NCBI RefSeq assembly: GCF_900111145.1
Contig: NZ_FOIR01000001.1
Location: forward strand, 1,867,501-1,931,500
DNA length: 64,000 bases
Direction of reading: 5' to 3'
DNA from: Roseivirga pacifica
Lineage (GTDB): Bacteria > Bacteroidota > Bacteroidia > Cytophagales > Cyclobacteriaceae
The notes beneath the pieces were generated by a model. That model saw only the letters and a list, made by a program, of their open reading frames with translations, searched no databases and was not told the DNA's origin. Shown here one piece after another: positions 42,818-51,569 of this stretch. Position 1 is the first letter of the stretch. Every line of letters starts with the position of its first letter. Position numbers and translations under genes: made by a program.

Positions 42818-43260
42818 GGCAAGTATTTTTGTACATGGCCTCCGTAGCGGTGCACTTCGCGAACAATCGAGGAGTTCACCGCTGCTAACTCTGGCGATGT
42901 AATTAGAAATACCGTTTCCAGTTCTTCGTTCAAATCTCTATTTACTTGTGAAATACTGTTTTCGTACTCAAAGTCGGTAGTATTTCTCAGTCCCCTTAAA
43001 ATGTACTTGGCATTGTATTTAGTGGCAAGCTCAGCGGTAAGCTCACTATATACGATTACCGAAACGTTGGGCTGGTGCGCAAAGGTTTCGATGATCTTTT
43101 GCTCCATGTACTCAATTTCGAAATAGCGGTTTTGCTTTTGGCTATTGTAGCCAATGGCAATGATGATCTCATCGAATAATTTGAGCCCCCTCAAAACAAT
43201 GTCTTCGTGGCCTTTGGTAAATGGATCAAAAGAGCCGGGGAACAGGGCAATACGTTTCAT
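42805..43260 (-). CDS. coaD: Phosphopantetheine adenylyltransferase
   Basis: The 151-residue enzyme makes dephospho-CoA from 4'-phosphopantetheine and ATP. The nucleotidyltransferase motif is FPGSFDPFTKGHEDIVLRGL (residues 7-26) with TKGH, and the second motif is VNSSIVREVHRYGG near the end. YILRGLRNTTDFEYE is also diagnostic. Normal length. It is 9 nt downstream of the DUF3822 gene, an arrangement common in this phylum. Confidence 0.96.
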   Translation of the reverse strand: MKRIALFPGSFDPFTKGHEDIVLRGLKLFDEIIIAIGYNSQKQNRYFEIEYMEQKIIETFAHQPNVSVIVYSELTAELATKYNAKYILRGLRNTTDFEYENSISQVNRDLNEELETVFLITSPELAAVNSSIVREVHRYGGHVQKYLPYML

Positions 43261-43269
43261 AGGTGTAAA

Positions 43270-44133
43270 TTATAGATTCGAGAATACCTCAAAGTATTCA
43301 TACGGCTCAAGCTCGTTAAAGATGGGGTGCATCACCACATTGTCTGGTCGTTTGCCCAACTCTATGTGCTTAAAGTACTTTTTGAAAACCGGTAAGTAAA
43401 GGTCTACTTTCTCTTTTACTCCTGTTAGCAAAATAGGAGTGCTTTGTCCTTCTTGGCTGAACTGCTGAATAGTGAGCAGTACAATTTTTACTAAGTGTTT
43501 GGCATCCTTAAAACCAAACTGATTGTAAATGGCCACTTTTTGAAGGTTGAAGCCCGCAATAAGTGCTTCGTGGTGGTTAAGGTTTAGGTATAAGCTTGCG
43601 CTCGCCTTTTCCTTAAGCTGATTGTTTATGCCTTTTAAATAAGCCACTGCCTGATGGCTAAAGAAGGTAGAAACATTAGGGTATTTATTCTGAAACCACT
43701 TTTTGATATTGGCTGAATAGCCAAAAGCGATAGACAAGTTAAAATCGTCTAGCATTTTAAAGTGGTAAGCATGCTTTTCCGGATCCGTTTCGGCATTCAG
43801 TCTTACATATTCGTAAAGTAGCGACTTATCGAAAACCGGATTGGGTATTAGTGAAAACTTATCGTTTCTCACAAATACCTGTATTTCCTTCCAAAAACCT
43901 GCTGCAATAAGAATATGATCCTTGTGGATCATTTCCAGATTTGCGGTTACGCTAAGGCTCGAGTCGAACTCTCTATGCTCAAAAAGTAGAAGCTTCTTCT
44001 TTTTTACATCAAACACAGTGATTTGACACGCACGCGCAGAAATGAAAAACGAAAGACGATACTGATCGATTAGATCAATATCCAGTCTTTCGTCTTTAAT
44101 TGATATTATTTGCTCGGTATTGGCCGTTGCCAC
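43270..44133 (-). CDS. DUF3822 family protein
   Basis: The 287-residue protein follows the DUF3822 pattern, an actin/hexokinase-like (ASKHA-type) fold found in Bacteroidota: LSFFISARACQITVFDVKK, YEYVRLNAETDPEKHAYHF and FSHQAVAYLKGINNQL, then LYLNLNHHEALIAGF and ILLTGVKEKVDLYLPVFKKY. It usually neighbours coaD, as here, and its function is unknown. It starts 3 nt after the membrane-anchored gene upstream. Confidence 0.88.
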   Translation of the reverse strand: MATANTEQIISIKDERLDIDLIDQYRLSFFISARACQITVFDVKKKKLLLFEHREFDSSLSVTANLEMIHKDHILIAAGFWKEIQVFVRNDKFSLIPNPVFDKSLLYEYVRLNAETDPEKHAYHFKMLDDFNLSIAFGYSANIKKWFQNKYPNVSTFFSHQAVAYLKGINNQLKEKASASLYLNLNHHEALIAGFNLQKVAIYNQFGFKDAKHLVKIVLLTIQQFSQEGQSTPILLTGVKEKVDLYLPVFKKYFKHIELGKRPDNVVMHPIFNELEPYEYFEVFSNL

Positions 44134-44136
44134 AGC

Positions 44137-44715
44137 TTATTGCCAGTTACCTGCTGTTGTAATGTCTGTTCTAGAACCGAAGCGAAGAGGTCTTCTGCTG
44201 TCAATTTCAGCATCATCAGTTCTTGTTCTGTCGTAAGGGTAAGTATCTACAACTTCAATGTAGTCTACATTAACACCAGAACGGATTGAATCTTTTACGT
44301 AAAGTGAGAAGTACTTACCAGGTGCGTGAGGCAACTCAGGAAGTTTCTTCAAGTCGAATGGCTGCTTGAAAAGAGAGTCTTTTACTGAAACCACATCAAG
44401 TGTATCGTAAAAGAAGGTAGACTCTTCAGCACCGTACGCCAACATTTTGATTTCTTCTCTTCTTTGAATCAAGTAAATGCTACCAGTATCAGCATAAGCA
44501 ATAAGCTTTTCCCAAGTATCGGCATAGTCACCGTAAGTACTTTGATAGGCCTCTTGTACACTTCTGATAAGCTCAAGACGAGCTTTAACAGCATTTTCAA
44601 TTCTTTCTGTCTTCTTTGCTTCTTCAATAGTAGTGTTAATGCTATCAAAAAGTAGGTAGCCTACAGCTAAGGCTCCAATAAAGAGAACTAAGGTTAGTAT
44701 TTTAGTTAGGTTCAT
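44137..44715 (-). CDS. Membrane-anchored hypothetical protein
   Basis: The 192-residue protein has an N-terminal transmembrane helix (residues about 5-24), a short helical region containing RIENAVKARLELIRSVQEAY, and a periplasmic beta-rich part (FSLYVKDSIRSGVNVDYIEV). The helix plus 'YQSTYGDYADTWEKLIAY' resembles pilin-like or type II secretion pseudopilin starts, but there is no prepilin cleavage site. It is co-transcribed with DUF3822 and coaD, so it probably belongs to that conserved set. Function unknown. Confidence 0.75.
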   Translation of the reverse strand: MNLTKILTLVLFIGALAVGYLLFDSINTTIEEAKKTERIENAVKARLELIRSVQEAYQSTYGDYADTWEKLIAYADTGSIYLIQRREEIKMLAYGAEESTFFYDTLDVVSVKDSLFKQPFDLKKLPELPHAPGKYFSLYVKDSIRSGVNVDYIEVVDTYPYDRTRTDDAEIDSRRPLRFGSRTDITTAGNWQ

Positions 44716-44790
44716 TTTTTAAGGTTGACTTTTGCAATATTAACTAATAATCTAGGTAATCCATAACTATTCGAACCGCTATTTTATGGA

Positions 44791-45285
44791 TTATTCATGA
44801 AATTTGAAATAGCCTTTTTGATTAATGAGCGTATTCAGGTCATTAATATTCTGTAAAACGTAATGGAGGCTTTTAAGATTGTTTGAACGGAGTTCCGCCA
44901 ACGAAAAATATCCCACTTCCGTAATTAACTGACTATCCTTATCCATCTCTGGGTCGTTACCCAGCATGAGTTTTCCTCCAACAGGCTCTACCAGAAAAAA
45001 CAGTTCGATTCCATGTAGAGGCGGATCGAGGTATTCATGCACAAAAAGAAAGTCTTTCACTGTAATTTCCAAATGAGTTTCTTCCAAAAATTCTCTTTCC
45101 AAAGCTTCTTTTGCCGACTCGCCATATTCCATACCACCGCCAGGTGGTGCGTAAAGCGTGCCCGTTTGGCCTAGCGACCTATGTTTTACGAGCAAAATTT
45201 GATTGTTTTTAATGCAAATGCCACAAACCCGCACGCGGAGCTTTTCGCCATACACTTGTTCAATACTGCTTTCGGTTGTGTTCAT
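44791..45285 (-). CDS. NUDIX hydrolase
   Basis: The 164-residue single-domain NUDIX protein has the Nudix box GGGMEYGESAKEALEREFLE (about 46-65), followed by ETHLEI, where His replaces the usual Gly. RVRVCGICIKNNQILLVKHR is the first strand pair. It likely hydrolyses a (deoxy)nucleoside diphosphate compound. The gene is divergent from the helicase gene, leaving about 90 bp for both promoters. Confidence 0.9.
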   Translation of the reverse strand: MNTTESSIEQVYGEKLRVRVCGICIKNNQILLVKHRSLGQTGTLYAPPGGGMEYGESAKEALEREFLEETHLEITVKDFLFVHEYLDPPLHGIELFFLVEPVGGKLMLGNDPEMDKDSQLITEVGYFSLAELRSNNLKSLHYVLQNINDLNTLINQKGYFKFHE

Positions 45286-45378
45286 ATGGTGCTTTCTACA
45301 GCTATCAATATATTTGCCTCAAGGTAGCAATACCTATCTTGTTTAGCAGAAAGTCACCGTTAAAATCCGTCAACAGTA

Positions 45379-46779
45379 TTGGCTAAGCCGTCCGAAATAT
45401 TACTCAGTAAGTTTCCATTCGAACCAACGAAAGGTCAGCGTGGCCTTTTTCAGTTGTTCGATGAGTTTCTGTTAGACCAAAAACAGCATAATCCAGTGTT
45501 GATTCTGCGGGGCTATGCGGGTACAGGAAAAACCACAGTGGTTAGTGCAGTGGTTAAAATGTTGCCGTTTTTCAATTATCGCTATGTGTTAATGGCGCCT
45601 ACTGGGCGTGCTGCAAAGGTAATGTCGGGCTACGCTAAGCGAACGGCTTTCACTATTCATAAAAAGATTTTTCAGCAAACGGCCGAACCAGGTGGTGGAC
45701 TTCAATTTAAAAGGCAAAAGAACTACCACAAAAATACGCTGTTCATTGTGGATGAAGCCTCTATGATTGCCGACCAATCCGAGTATGGAAAGAACGGATT
45801 GCTTGAAGAATTGATGGATTATGTGTTTTCGCAAGAAGGCAACCGACTGATGCTGATTGGTGATGTGGCGCAGTTACCACCAGTAGGAACTGTAGAAAGC
45901 CCGGCTTTGGAGCAGAACTACTTAAAGGCGAAATATAAGTCGGATATCAACTATTGGGAGCTGACTGAAGTGATGCGCCAAGAAGAATCTTCTGGAATTC
46001 TTTTTAATGCCACCAACTTGAGGAATGAACTCAGTAAGGAAGCTTTTGCTCCAAAATTTGCCACGAGTCGCTTTAAGGATATTTTTAAAATGACAGGCGA
46101 GCGTTTGGAAGATGGGCTGCGCTATGCATACGATAAGTATGGAACGGAAAACACCGCCATTATTTGCAGAAGCAACAAGAATGCCGTGCAATACAACCAA
46201 TATATCCGGAGGGTCATTCAGTACCGAGAGGATGAATTAGAGGCGGGTGACTTGCTGATGATTGTGAGGAATAACTATCGCTTTTTGCCAGAAAATACTC
46301 CGGCTGGTTTTTTAGCGAATGGTGATTTTGTGGAAGTACTTAAAATCATTCGCTTTGAAGAACTCTACGATTTACGCTTTGTAGAACTGAGGCTTCGCTT
46401 GCTAGATTACCCCGACCAGGAGCCCTTTGAGGCAAAAGTGATACTGGATACGCTTTACACTGAAGAGGCATCGCTGAACGATAAAAAATACCGAGAGCTT
46501 TATGAGCGAGTATCGGAAGATTATGCCGATGTAGCCACAAAGGTAGAGCGTGCAAAAGCCATTAAAAACGACCCTTATTTAAATGCCTTGCAGGTTAAGT
46601 TCGCCTATGCTTTAACCTGCCATAAGTCGCAGGGTGGGCAGTGGCCTGCTGTGTTTGTGGACCAGGGCTACCTTACCGATGATATGGTAGACCGTGAGTA
46701 TTTGCGCTGGCTATATACGGCTGTTACGCGTGCAACAGAAGAACTATATCTGGTCAATTTTCATCAACGTTTTTTTTAA
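45379..46779 (+). CDS. RecD/Dda-like ATP-dependent DNA helicase
   Basis: The 466-residue SF1B helicase has Walker A GYAGTGKTTVVS (residues about 45-56), motif Ia LMAPTGRAAKVM, Walker B TLFIVDEASMI, LIGDVAQLPPVG, and the UvrD_C2 hallmark FAYALTCHKSQGGQWPAVFV (about 411-430) near the end with YTAVTRATEELYLV. There is no N-terminal RecD2 extension, so it is of the short Pif1/Dda type. The best start here is TTG 45379, with no clear ribosome-binding site, so a nearby start is possible. Confidence 0.92.
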   Translation: MAKPSEILLSKFPFEPTKGQRGLFQLFDEFLLDQKQHNPVLILRGYAGTGKTTVVSAVVKMLPFFNYRYVLMAPTGRAAKVMSGYAKRTAFTIHKKIFQQTAEPGGGLQFKRQKNYHKNTLFIVDEASMIADQSEYGKNGLLEELMDYVFSQEGNRLMLIGDVAQLPPVGTVESPALEQNYLKAKYKSDINYWELTEVMRQEESSGILFNATNLRNELSKEAFAPKFATSRFKDIFKMTGERLEDGLRYAYDKYGTENTAIICRSNKNAVQYNQYIRRVIQYREDELEAGDLLMIVRNNYRFLPENTPAGFLANGDFVEVLKIIRFEELYDLRFVELRLRLLDYPDQEPFEAKVILDTLYTEEASLNDKKYRELYERVSEDYADVATKVERAKAIKNDPYLNALQVKFAYALTCHKSQGGQWPAVFVDQGYLTDDMVDREYLRWLYTAVTRATEELYLVNFHQRFF

Positions 46780-46799
46780 CAAATTGAGCCGTGCTTCAT

Positions 46800-47280
46800 G
46801 GTTAGGAGAAAAGTCAATCACTCCGTCATGCTGAATTCATTTCAGCATCCCCAACAGCCTTGCACCATGGCTAGTTATCAGTGTATTAGTTGATCAGGAA
46901 TCAGCCGCTAACTGTCGATTACAAATCGACTTTTCTCACATCCTCGGTGCAAAAAAAGGTGAGGTAGTTAAGCGTTTTTGCCAGCTTTGGTGTCCGCACC
47001 AAAGCGACTTCCGATGAATAACGAGCTCAAACTTTGACAAACTGAATCAATGGACATACCAGCAATCCTAGACAGCATCAGTCTCTCTAGCCAAAAGTTT
47101 GTCAAAGCTATCTTAACCTCAATCCAAGTGTCGAGCACAAATGGACCGTTCGAACATCCTAGTTGCAAACGATGATGAGATTATAACTTCGGTTTTGTCC
47201 CGTTGGGGACTAAAGACAGGTAGCGCGAAAACACTCGGCCATGCTAATTTGTGCCTTTAGGTACAAAACTAAAGGCTTTT
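46800..47280. repeat. Hairpin-dense intergenic region with a possible transposase remnant
   Basis: At least six perfect stems lie in 480 bp: ATGCTGAA/TTCAGCAT (46828-46848), GTCGATT/AATCGAC (46914-46930), GCTTTGGTG/CACCAAAGC (46984-47005), CTTTGACAAACT/AGTTTGTCAAAG (47032-47107), GTCCC/GGGAC (47197-47210) and GCCTTTAG/CTAAAGGC (47253-47276). The first resembles the widespread Bacteroidota 'TCATGCTGAA..TTCAGCAT' palindrome. A short frame from 47050 (MDIPAILDSISLSSQKFVKA and on) might be the N-terminal end of a dead transposase, but I could not confirm it. Confidence 0.6.
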
Positions 47281-47646
47281 AGAAATACCCATTATTAAAA
47301 ACACCCAACCAAGAATAAATGCCAAGCCACCAATTGGTGTAATAGCACCTAGCCAAGTAACATTAGTAAGGCTCAATGTGTAAAGTGACCCGCTAAAAAT
47401 TATGATACCTACTACGAAGGAGTAAGCGGCATAAGTAAACATGGTGTGCGGCATATTTATCATTAAAATGCCCAAAAGGAAAATTGCTAGCGTATGGTAA
47501 AACTGGTACTTAACGGCCGTTTCAAAAGTTTCTGTTCGTCCGTTGGCGGTAAGGGTTGCAGCCAACCCGTGTGCACCAAAAGCACCGATGGCAACGCTTA
47601 ATGCGCCAAGCACTCCTGCAATTATCAATACTGTTTTTGCTGTCAT
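47269..47646 (-). CDS. DUF423 small membrane protein
   Basis: The 125-residue protein has four transmembrane helices and the DUF423 signature GALSVAIGAFGAHGLAATL (residues about 14-32) and ETAVKYQFYHTLAIFLLG (about 41-58). YTLSLTNVTWLGAITPIGGLAFILGW closes it. Function unknown; homologs are widespread single genes (YgdD type). Its stop codon lies within a GCCTTTAG/CTAAAGGC hairpin at the edge of the repeat region. Confidence 0.93.
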   Translation of the reverse strand: MTAKTVLIIAGVLGALSVAIGAFGAHGLAATLTANGRTETFETAVKYQFYHTLAIFLLGILMINMPHTMFTYAAYSFVVGIIIFSGSLYTLSLTNVTWLGAITPIGGLAFILGWVFLIMGISKSL

Positions 47647-47720
47647 TTTTTTATCAGTTTTAGAGGGTGGGTTTTTTGTGAAAAATCCTGAAACTATTTC
47701 CGTTTCTACAATCTAATTGC

Positions 47721-48398
47721 TTAAACAGGGTAGTTTCTAGCGCCAAAAATAGCGCTTCCTACCCGAATCATCGTACTGCCTTCTTCACAAGCAATTTTAT
47801 AATCGCTGGTCATACCCATTGAAAGTTCTTTCATTTCGAGGTTAGATTTTTCTATCTCATTTTTAATTCTTTCACTTAATTTTTTCAGGCTTGAAAATTC
47901 CTTTCTAACCTGTTCCATGTTGTCCGTATTGGTGGCCATTCCCATTAGACCAATAACTTTTATGTGGCTCAATTGGTCGAAGACTTCGCTGTTCAGAAAT
48001 GCCATCAATTCGGCTTCATCGAACCCAAACTTGGTGTCTTCTTCGGCAATATGAACTTGCAAAAGGCAGTTTATAATTCGCTCGTTTTTAGCTGCTTGTT
48101 TATCAATTTCTTTAAGCAATCTTTCGGAATCAACACCATGAATTAGGCTTACAAAAGGTGCAATATATTTAACCTTATTACGCTGCAAATGGCCAATCAT
48201 GTGCCATTCTATGTCTTTAGGCAAGGCCTCGGCCTTGGCCACCAATTCTTGCACTTTGTTTTCGCCAAAAGCGCGTTGTCCGCTTTCGTATGCCTGTAAC
48301 AAATCTTCGTTTGGCTTAGTCTTACTCACAGCGATCAGGCGAGCGCTCGTACCTTCCAGCTGCTTGTTGAATAATGTGATATTTTCTGCAATGCTCAT
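47721..48398 (-). CDS. YggS-family PLP homeostasis protein
   Basis: The 225-residue single-barrel protein binds pyridoxal phosphate and maintains vitamin B6 balance. The PLP-lysine is in LIAVSKTKPNEDLLQAYESG (about 21-40), followed by FGENKVQEL, WHMIGHLQRNKVKYI, and SMGMTSDYKIACEEGSTMIRVGSAIFGAR near the end (positions about 192-220). No enzymatic reaction is assigned to the family. Normal length; its 5' end is 115 bp from the divergently transcribed GH3 gene. Confidence 0.94.
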   Translation of the reverse strand: MSIAENITLFNKQLEGTSARLIAVSKTKPNEDLLQAYESGQRAFGENKVQELVAKAEALPKDIEWHMIGHLQRNKVKYIAPFVSLIHGVDSERLLKEIDKQAAKNERIINCLLQVHIAEEDTKFGFDEAELMAFLNSEVFDQLSHIKVIGLMGMATNTDNMEQVRKEFSSLKKLSERIKNEIEKSNLEMKELSMGMTSDYKIACEEGSTMIRVGSAIFGARNYPV

Positions 48399-48512
48399 TT
48401 AGCGTTCGGGTGAGTTTAGAATTCTATTATCTTTGGTAGCAATGTTGAATGGCCAAAGTTAGCGGAATTTCATGTTTTGGTCGTTTGGTTGAAATTTAAT
48501 TTTGGAAGAAGC

Positions 48513-50069
48513 ATGCCAATAATTGGATCTATTTTAAAGAAGGGGATAAAGCTGAGAGAAACATTGGAGCAGGATTACACATCTCCTTACGATCTTCAGA
48601 AAAAAGAATTATCAAAATTACTTATAAGCGCAAGAAACACGCAGTTTGGTCGAAACTACAATTTTCACGAAGTACTAGAACAGTTTAGAAGCTTCGGTTC
48701 TCACGATTTTTTCAATGCTTTTAAGGCCAATGTGCCGGTATATGACTACGATAAAATCAACGATGAGTGGTGGCATAAAATCAGAGAAGGCGAAACAGAT
48801 GTATGCTGGCCGGGCAAAACCAAGTTTTTTGCACTGAGCTCCGGTACATCGGGAGCAGCCTCTAAGTACATTCCTGTAACAAAGGATATGATTCGCCAAA
48901 TCCGTAAAACTGGTACGCGACATACATATACGCTTTCTAAGTACGATTTGCCTGACGTATTCTTTCAGTCCGGATTTTTGATGCTGGGTGGAAGTACTTC
49001 ACTTAATTTTAGCGGCAACTATTATTATGGCGACTTAAGTGGAATTACAACAGGTCAGTTGCCAGTTTGGGTGCAGGGTTTTTCAAGACCGAGCCCAAAA
49101 ATTAAAAAACATAAAGATTGGGCAACCAAACTCGATGAAATCGTAGAGTCGGCCCATAAGTGGAACATCGGCATGTTGGCAGGTGTGCCCGCTTGGATGA
49201 CCATTTTGGTTGAGCGCCTAATCGAAAAGCACAAAGTGGATAACATCCACGAAATTTGGCCGAACCTGCAGGTGTATGTACACGGTGGTGTTTCTTTCGA
49301 GCCTTACAGAAAGGCTTTCGATAGGCTACTAGGCCGACCGATTTATTACACAGACTCTTACTTGGCATCGGAAGGGTTTTTGGCTTTTCAAGATGAACCG
49401 AACAAACGTTCTATGCGTCTGGTGCTTAATGGCGGCATTTTCCATGAGTTTGTTCCATTTACCGATCGCAACTTTGATGAAAACGGCCAGTTGAGAGAAA
49501 ACCCCGACACCGTAATGATTGACCAGGTGGAGGAAGGTGTAGATTACGCATTGTTGATCTCTACTGTCTCTGGCTCGTGGCGTTACCTTATTGGCGATAC
49601 CATTCGCTTTGTCGATAAATTCAACTCTCAAATTATAATCACGGGTAGAACCAAGCATTTCCTTAGCCTTTGTGGTGAACACCTTTCGGTAGATAATATG
49701 AATCGTGCCGTGGAGATGGCCTCTGAGCAATTCAACATTGCCATTAAGGAGTTTACCGTAGCGGGTATTCCAGAAGGTAACCTCTTTGCCCACCATTGGT
49801 ATGTTGGTACTGACGACCCAGTTGATGCGGAGAAACTGAGGCTGGCAATTGATGAGAACCTTAGAAAGGTAAATGACGATTATGGCGTTGAGCGTGATCA
49901 CGCTTTGAAAGGTTTTTACCTGGATGTACTGCCTAACGAAACCTTTTACGCATGGCTAAGGCGCCACGGAAAGGAAGGTGGGCAAACGAAATTCCCTCGT
50001 GTGTTAAAGGGTGAAAAACTGGAAGACTGGCTTTCTTTTGTTCAAGAACAAGCGCAGACACAGGGTTAA
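48513..50069 (+). CDS. GH3 auxin-responsive-promoter family acyl-adenylating protein
   Basis: This protein of about 518 residues belongs to the bacterial GH3 branch of the ANL superfamily, which adenylates acids and transfers them to amino acids in plants. The P-loop-like ALSSGTSGAASKYIPVT, YTDSYLASEGFLAFQ and YALLISTVSGSWRYLIGD segments and ITGRTKHFLSLCGEHLS are family marks. I start at ATG 48513 (MPIIGSILKKGIKL); an in-frame GTG/ATG 36 nt earlier gives an unlikely prefix. The bacterial substrate is unknown. The stop overlaps the LysE start (TAATG). Confidence 0.9.
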   Translation: MPIIGSILKKGIKLRETLEQDYTSPYDLQKKELSKLLISARNTQFGRNYNFHEVLEQFRSFGSHDFFNAFKANVPVYDYDKINDEWWHKIREGETDVCWPGKTKFFALSSGTSGAASKYIPVTKDMIRQIRKTGTRHTYTLSKYDLPDVFFQSGFLMLGGSTSLNFSGNYYYGDLSGITTGQLPVWVQGFSRPSPKIKKHKDWATKLDEIVESAHKWNIGMLAGVPAWMTILVERLIEKHKVDNIHEIWPNLQVYVHGGVSFEPYRKAFDRLLGRPIYYTDSYLASEGFLAFQDEPNKRSMRLVLNGGIFHEFVPFTDRNFDENGQLRENPDTVMIDQVEEGVDYALLISTVSGSWRYLIGDTIRFVDKFNSQIIITGRTKHFLSLCGEHLSVDNMNRAVEMASEQFNIAIKEFTVAGIPEGNLFAHHWYVGTDDPVDAEKLRLAIDENLRKVNDDYGVERDHALKGFYLDVLPNETFYAWLRRHGKEGGQTKFPRVLKGEKLEDWLSFVQEQAQTQG

Positions 50070-50689
50070 TGGAGGTAATAGCAAACGGATTACTTTTTGG
50101 ACTACTGCTGTGCGTTCTCATAGGCCCAGTATTTTTTGCACTTATCCAAAACGCTATTGAAAAGGGCTTTTTTGCAGGCCTTTTTATGGCCATTGGAATT
50201 GCACTGTCCGATGCATTTTATATTGTAGTTACTTATCTGGGTATTTCTCAATTGACTGAAAACCCTAAGTTCAACATGTGGCTTGGCGGGGTTGGTGGAG
50301 CCATAATGCTCATTTTCGGGGTGTTTTACCTGTTTAAACCCGTGCCAAAGCAAGGCTTAAAGCAGCTTCATCAAGAAAGTACCAAGTGGTTTCAGCAAAT
50401 ACTTAAAGGCTTCTTTTTAAATGGAGTAAACCCATTTGTGCTTTTCTTTTGGATTGGCATAGTAAGTAAAGTGACCATCGATTTTGCTTACACAACAAAT
50501 GAGGCGATTACCTTTTTTGTGGTGTTAGTTGCCACCGTGTTTACTGTGGACCTGATCAAATCGCATTTCGCGGTTAAGTTGAGCACTATAGTTACTCCCC
50601 GCTTTATTAAAATCATGAATAGAGTGGTGGGGATAGCGTTGATCCTTTTCAGTATCAGACTTTTTACTTTTGTGGTGGAAGGCCTTTGA
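50069..50689 (+). CDS. LysE-family amino-acid exporter
   Basis: The 206-residue protein has six transmembrane helices and the LysE/RhtB pattern: LFGLLLCVLIGPVFFALIQN with the helix-2 region KGFFAGLFMAIGIALSDAFY, then FLGG-like WLGGVGGAIMLIFGVFYLF and ILKGFFLNGVNPFVLFFWIG. Such transporters export amino acids or analogs. It shares one base with the GH3 stop, so the pair may make and export an acyl-amino-acid conjugate; that is inference. It ends with a basic-to-hydrophobic helix near FSIRLFTFVVEGL. Confidence 0.9.
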   Translation: MEVIANGLLFGLLLCVLIGPVFFALIQNAIEKGFFAGLFMAIGIALSDAFYIVVTYLGISQLTENPKFNMWLGGVGGAIMLIFGVFYLFKPVPKQGLKQLHQESTKWFQQILKGFFLNGVNPFVLFFWIGIVSKVTIDFAYTTNEAITFFVVLVATVFTVDLIKSHFAVKLSTIVTPRFIKIMNRVVGIALILFSIRLFTFVVEGL

Positions 50690-50807
50690 GCTCTGAAGTA
50701 GCATTTTCACATAAGGGGTGACAAACTAAAACCCATTCCCTATCTCTAAAAGGGTGATGTTCAAACCCTTTGCTTCATTATCTGTTAACAGACAAAACCA
50801 TAGAACT

Positions 50808-51404
50808 ATGAAGCGCCAATACCTAATGCTAGCCTTGTTAATCCTGTTTGCTTTTGATGCTTATGCTCAGGGAGTCGGGTTGACTGAATTTAATACCGAA
50901 CGTCTTCATGTTAATAAAACGGGTATGATTGTACTGGGGAGTTGGGCACTCGGCAATATCGGTACGAATGCTGTTTTACTGAATAATCCTTCATCGAAAG
51001 AACAGGCGCACTTTTACAGAATGAATATCTTTTGGAATGTAGTGAACCTGGGCTTGGCGATACCCGGGCTGAGACATTCATTAATAACAGACCCTGCGAG
51101 CCTAGATATGGCCTCTACTGTTTCAGAATATCACAAAATGGGCAAAATACTGCTTCTGAATGCTGGCCTAGATGTGGCCTATATTACTGGTGGATTTTTA
51201 ATGAAGGAGATGGCGAAAACCAGGCCTAACAAAGAAGACATCTTAACCGGTTATGGTCGCTCTCTGATCCTGCAAGGTGGTTTTCTGCTGGCTTTCGATA
51301 TTGTGCTTTACTCAGTCTTAAGCTCAAAAGGTGGCGACTTAGAGAAAATTCTAGAAACCGTTCATGTTGGAGCTAACTCCATTGGACTAACCTTTCGTTT
51401 TTGA
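50808..51404 (+). CDS. DUF6992-like membrane protein
   Basis: This exported membrane protein of about 198 residues begins MKRQYLMLALLILFAFDAYA with a signal-like helix. The domain starts GLTEFNTERLHVNKTGMIVLGSWALGNIG (positions about 22-50) and continues EQAHFYRMNIFWNVVNLGLA, with three or four more hydrophobic helices. The E/H/Y residues of the RMNxxWNxxNLxLA motif follow the Bacteroidota DUF6992 family. I start at ATG 50808; an earlier in-frame ATG at 50754 gives an unlikely prefix. The function is unknown. Confidence 0.8.
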   Translation: MKRQYLMLALLILFAFDAYAQGVGLTEFNTERLHVNKTGMIVLGSWALGNIGTNAVLLNNPSSKEQAHFYRMNIFWNVVNLGLAIPGLRHSLITDPASLDMASTVSEYHKMGKILLLNAGLDVAYITGGFLMKEMAKTRPNKEDILTGYGRSLILQGGFLLAFDIVLYSVLSSKGGDLEKILETVHVGANSIGLTFRF

Positions 51405-51569
51405 AGGATCCAAAGTCTTTTGTGATGGTTTGGCTATGATTTCGTTGTGGAATTTCACGTGGTGAGAATTCCGTTCGAAATCAAACTTTAAAATAAAAGT
51501 AAGGATTTCCGTTTAAGGAGATCCTGCCACAGTGAATTATAGGCATTATTAGCTACTGCTTATTTGTTT

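Noticed and set aside
49329-49901. A 190-codon minus-strand open frame
   Set aside because: It lies fully inside the GH3 gene, whose motifs are intact, so it is a shadow.
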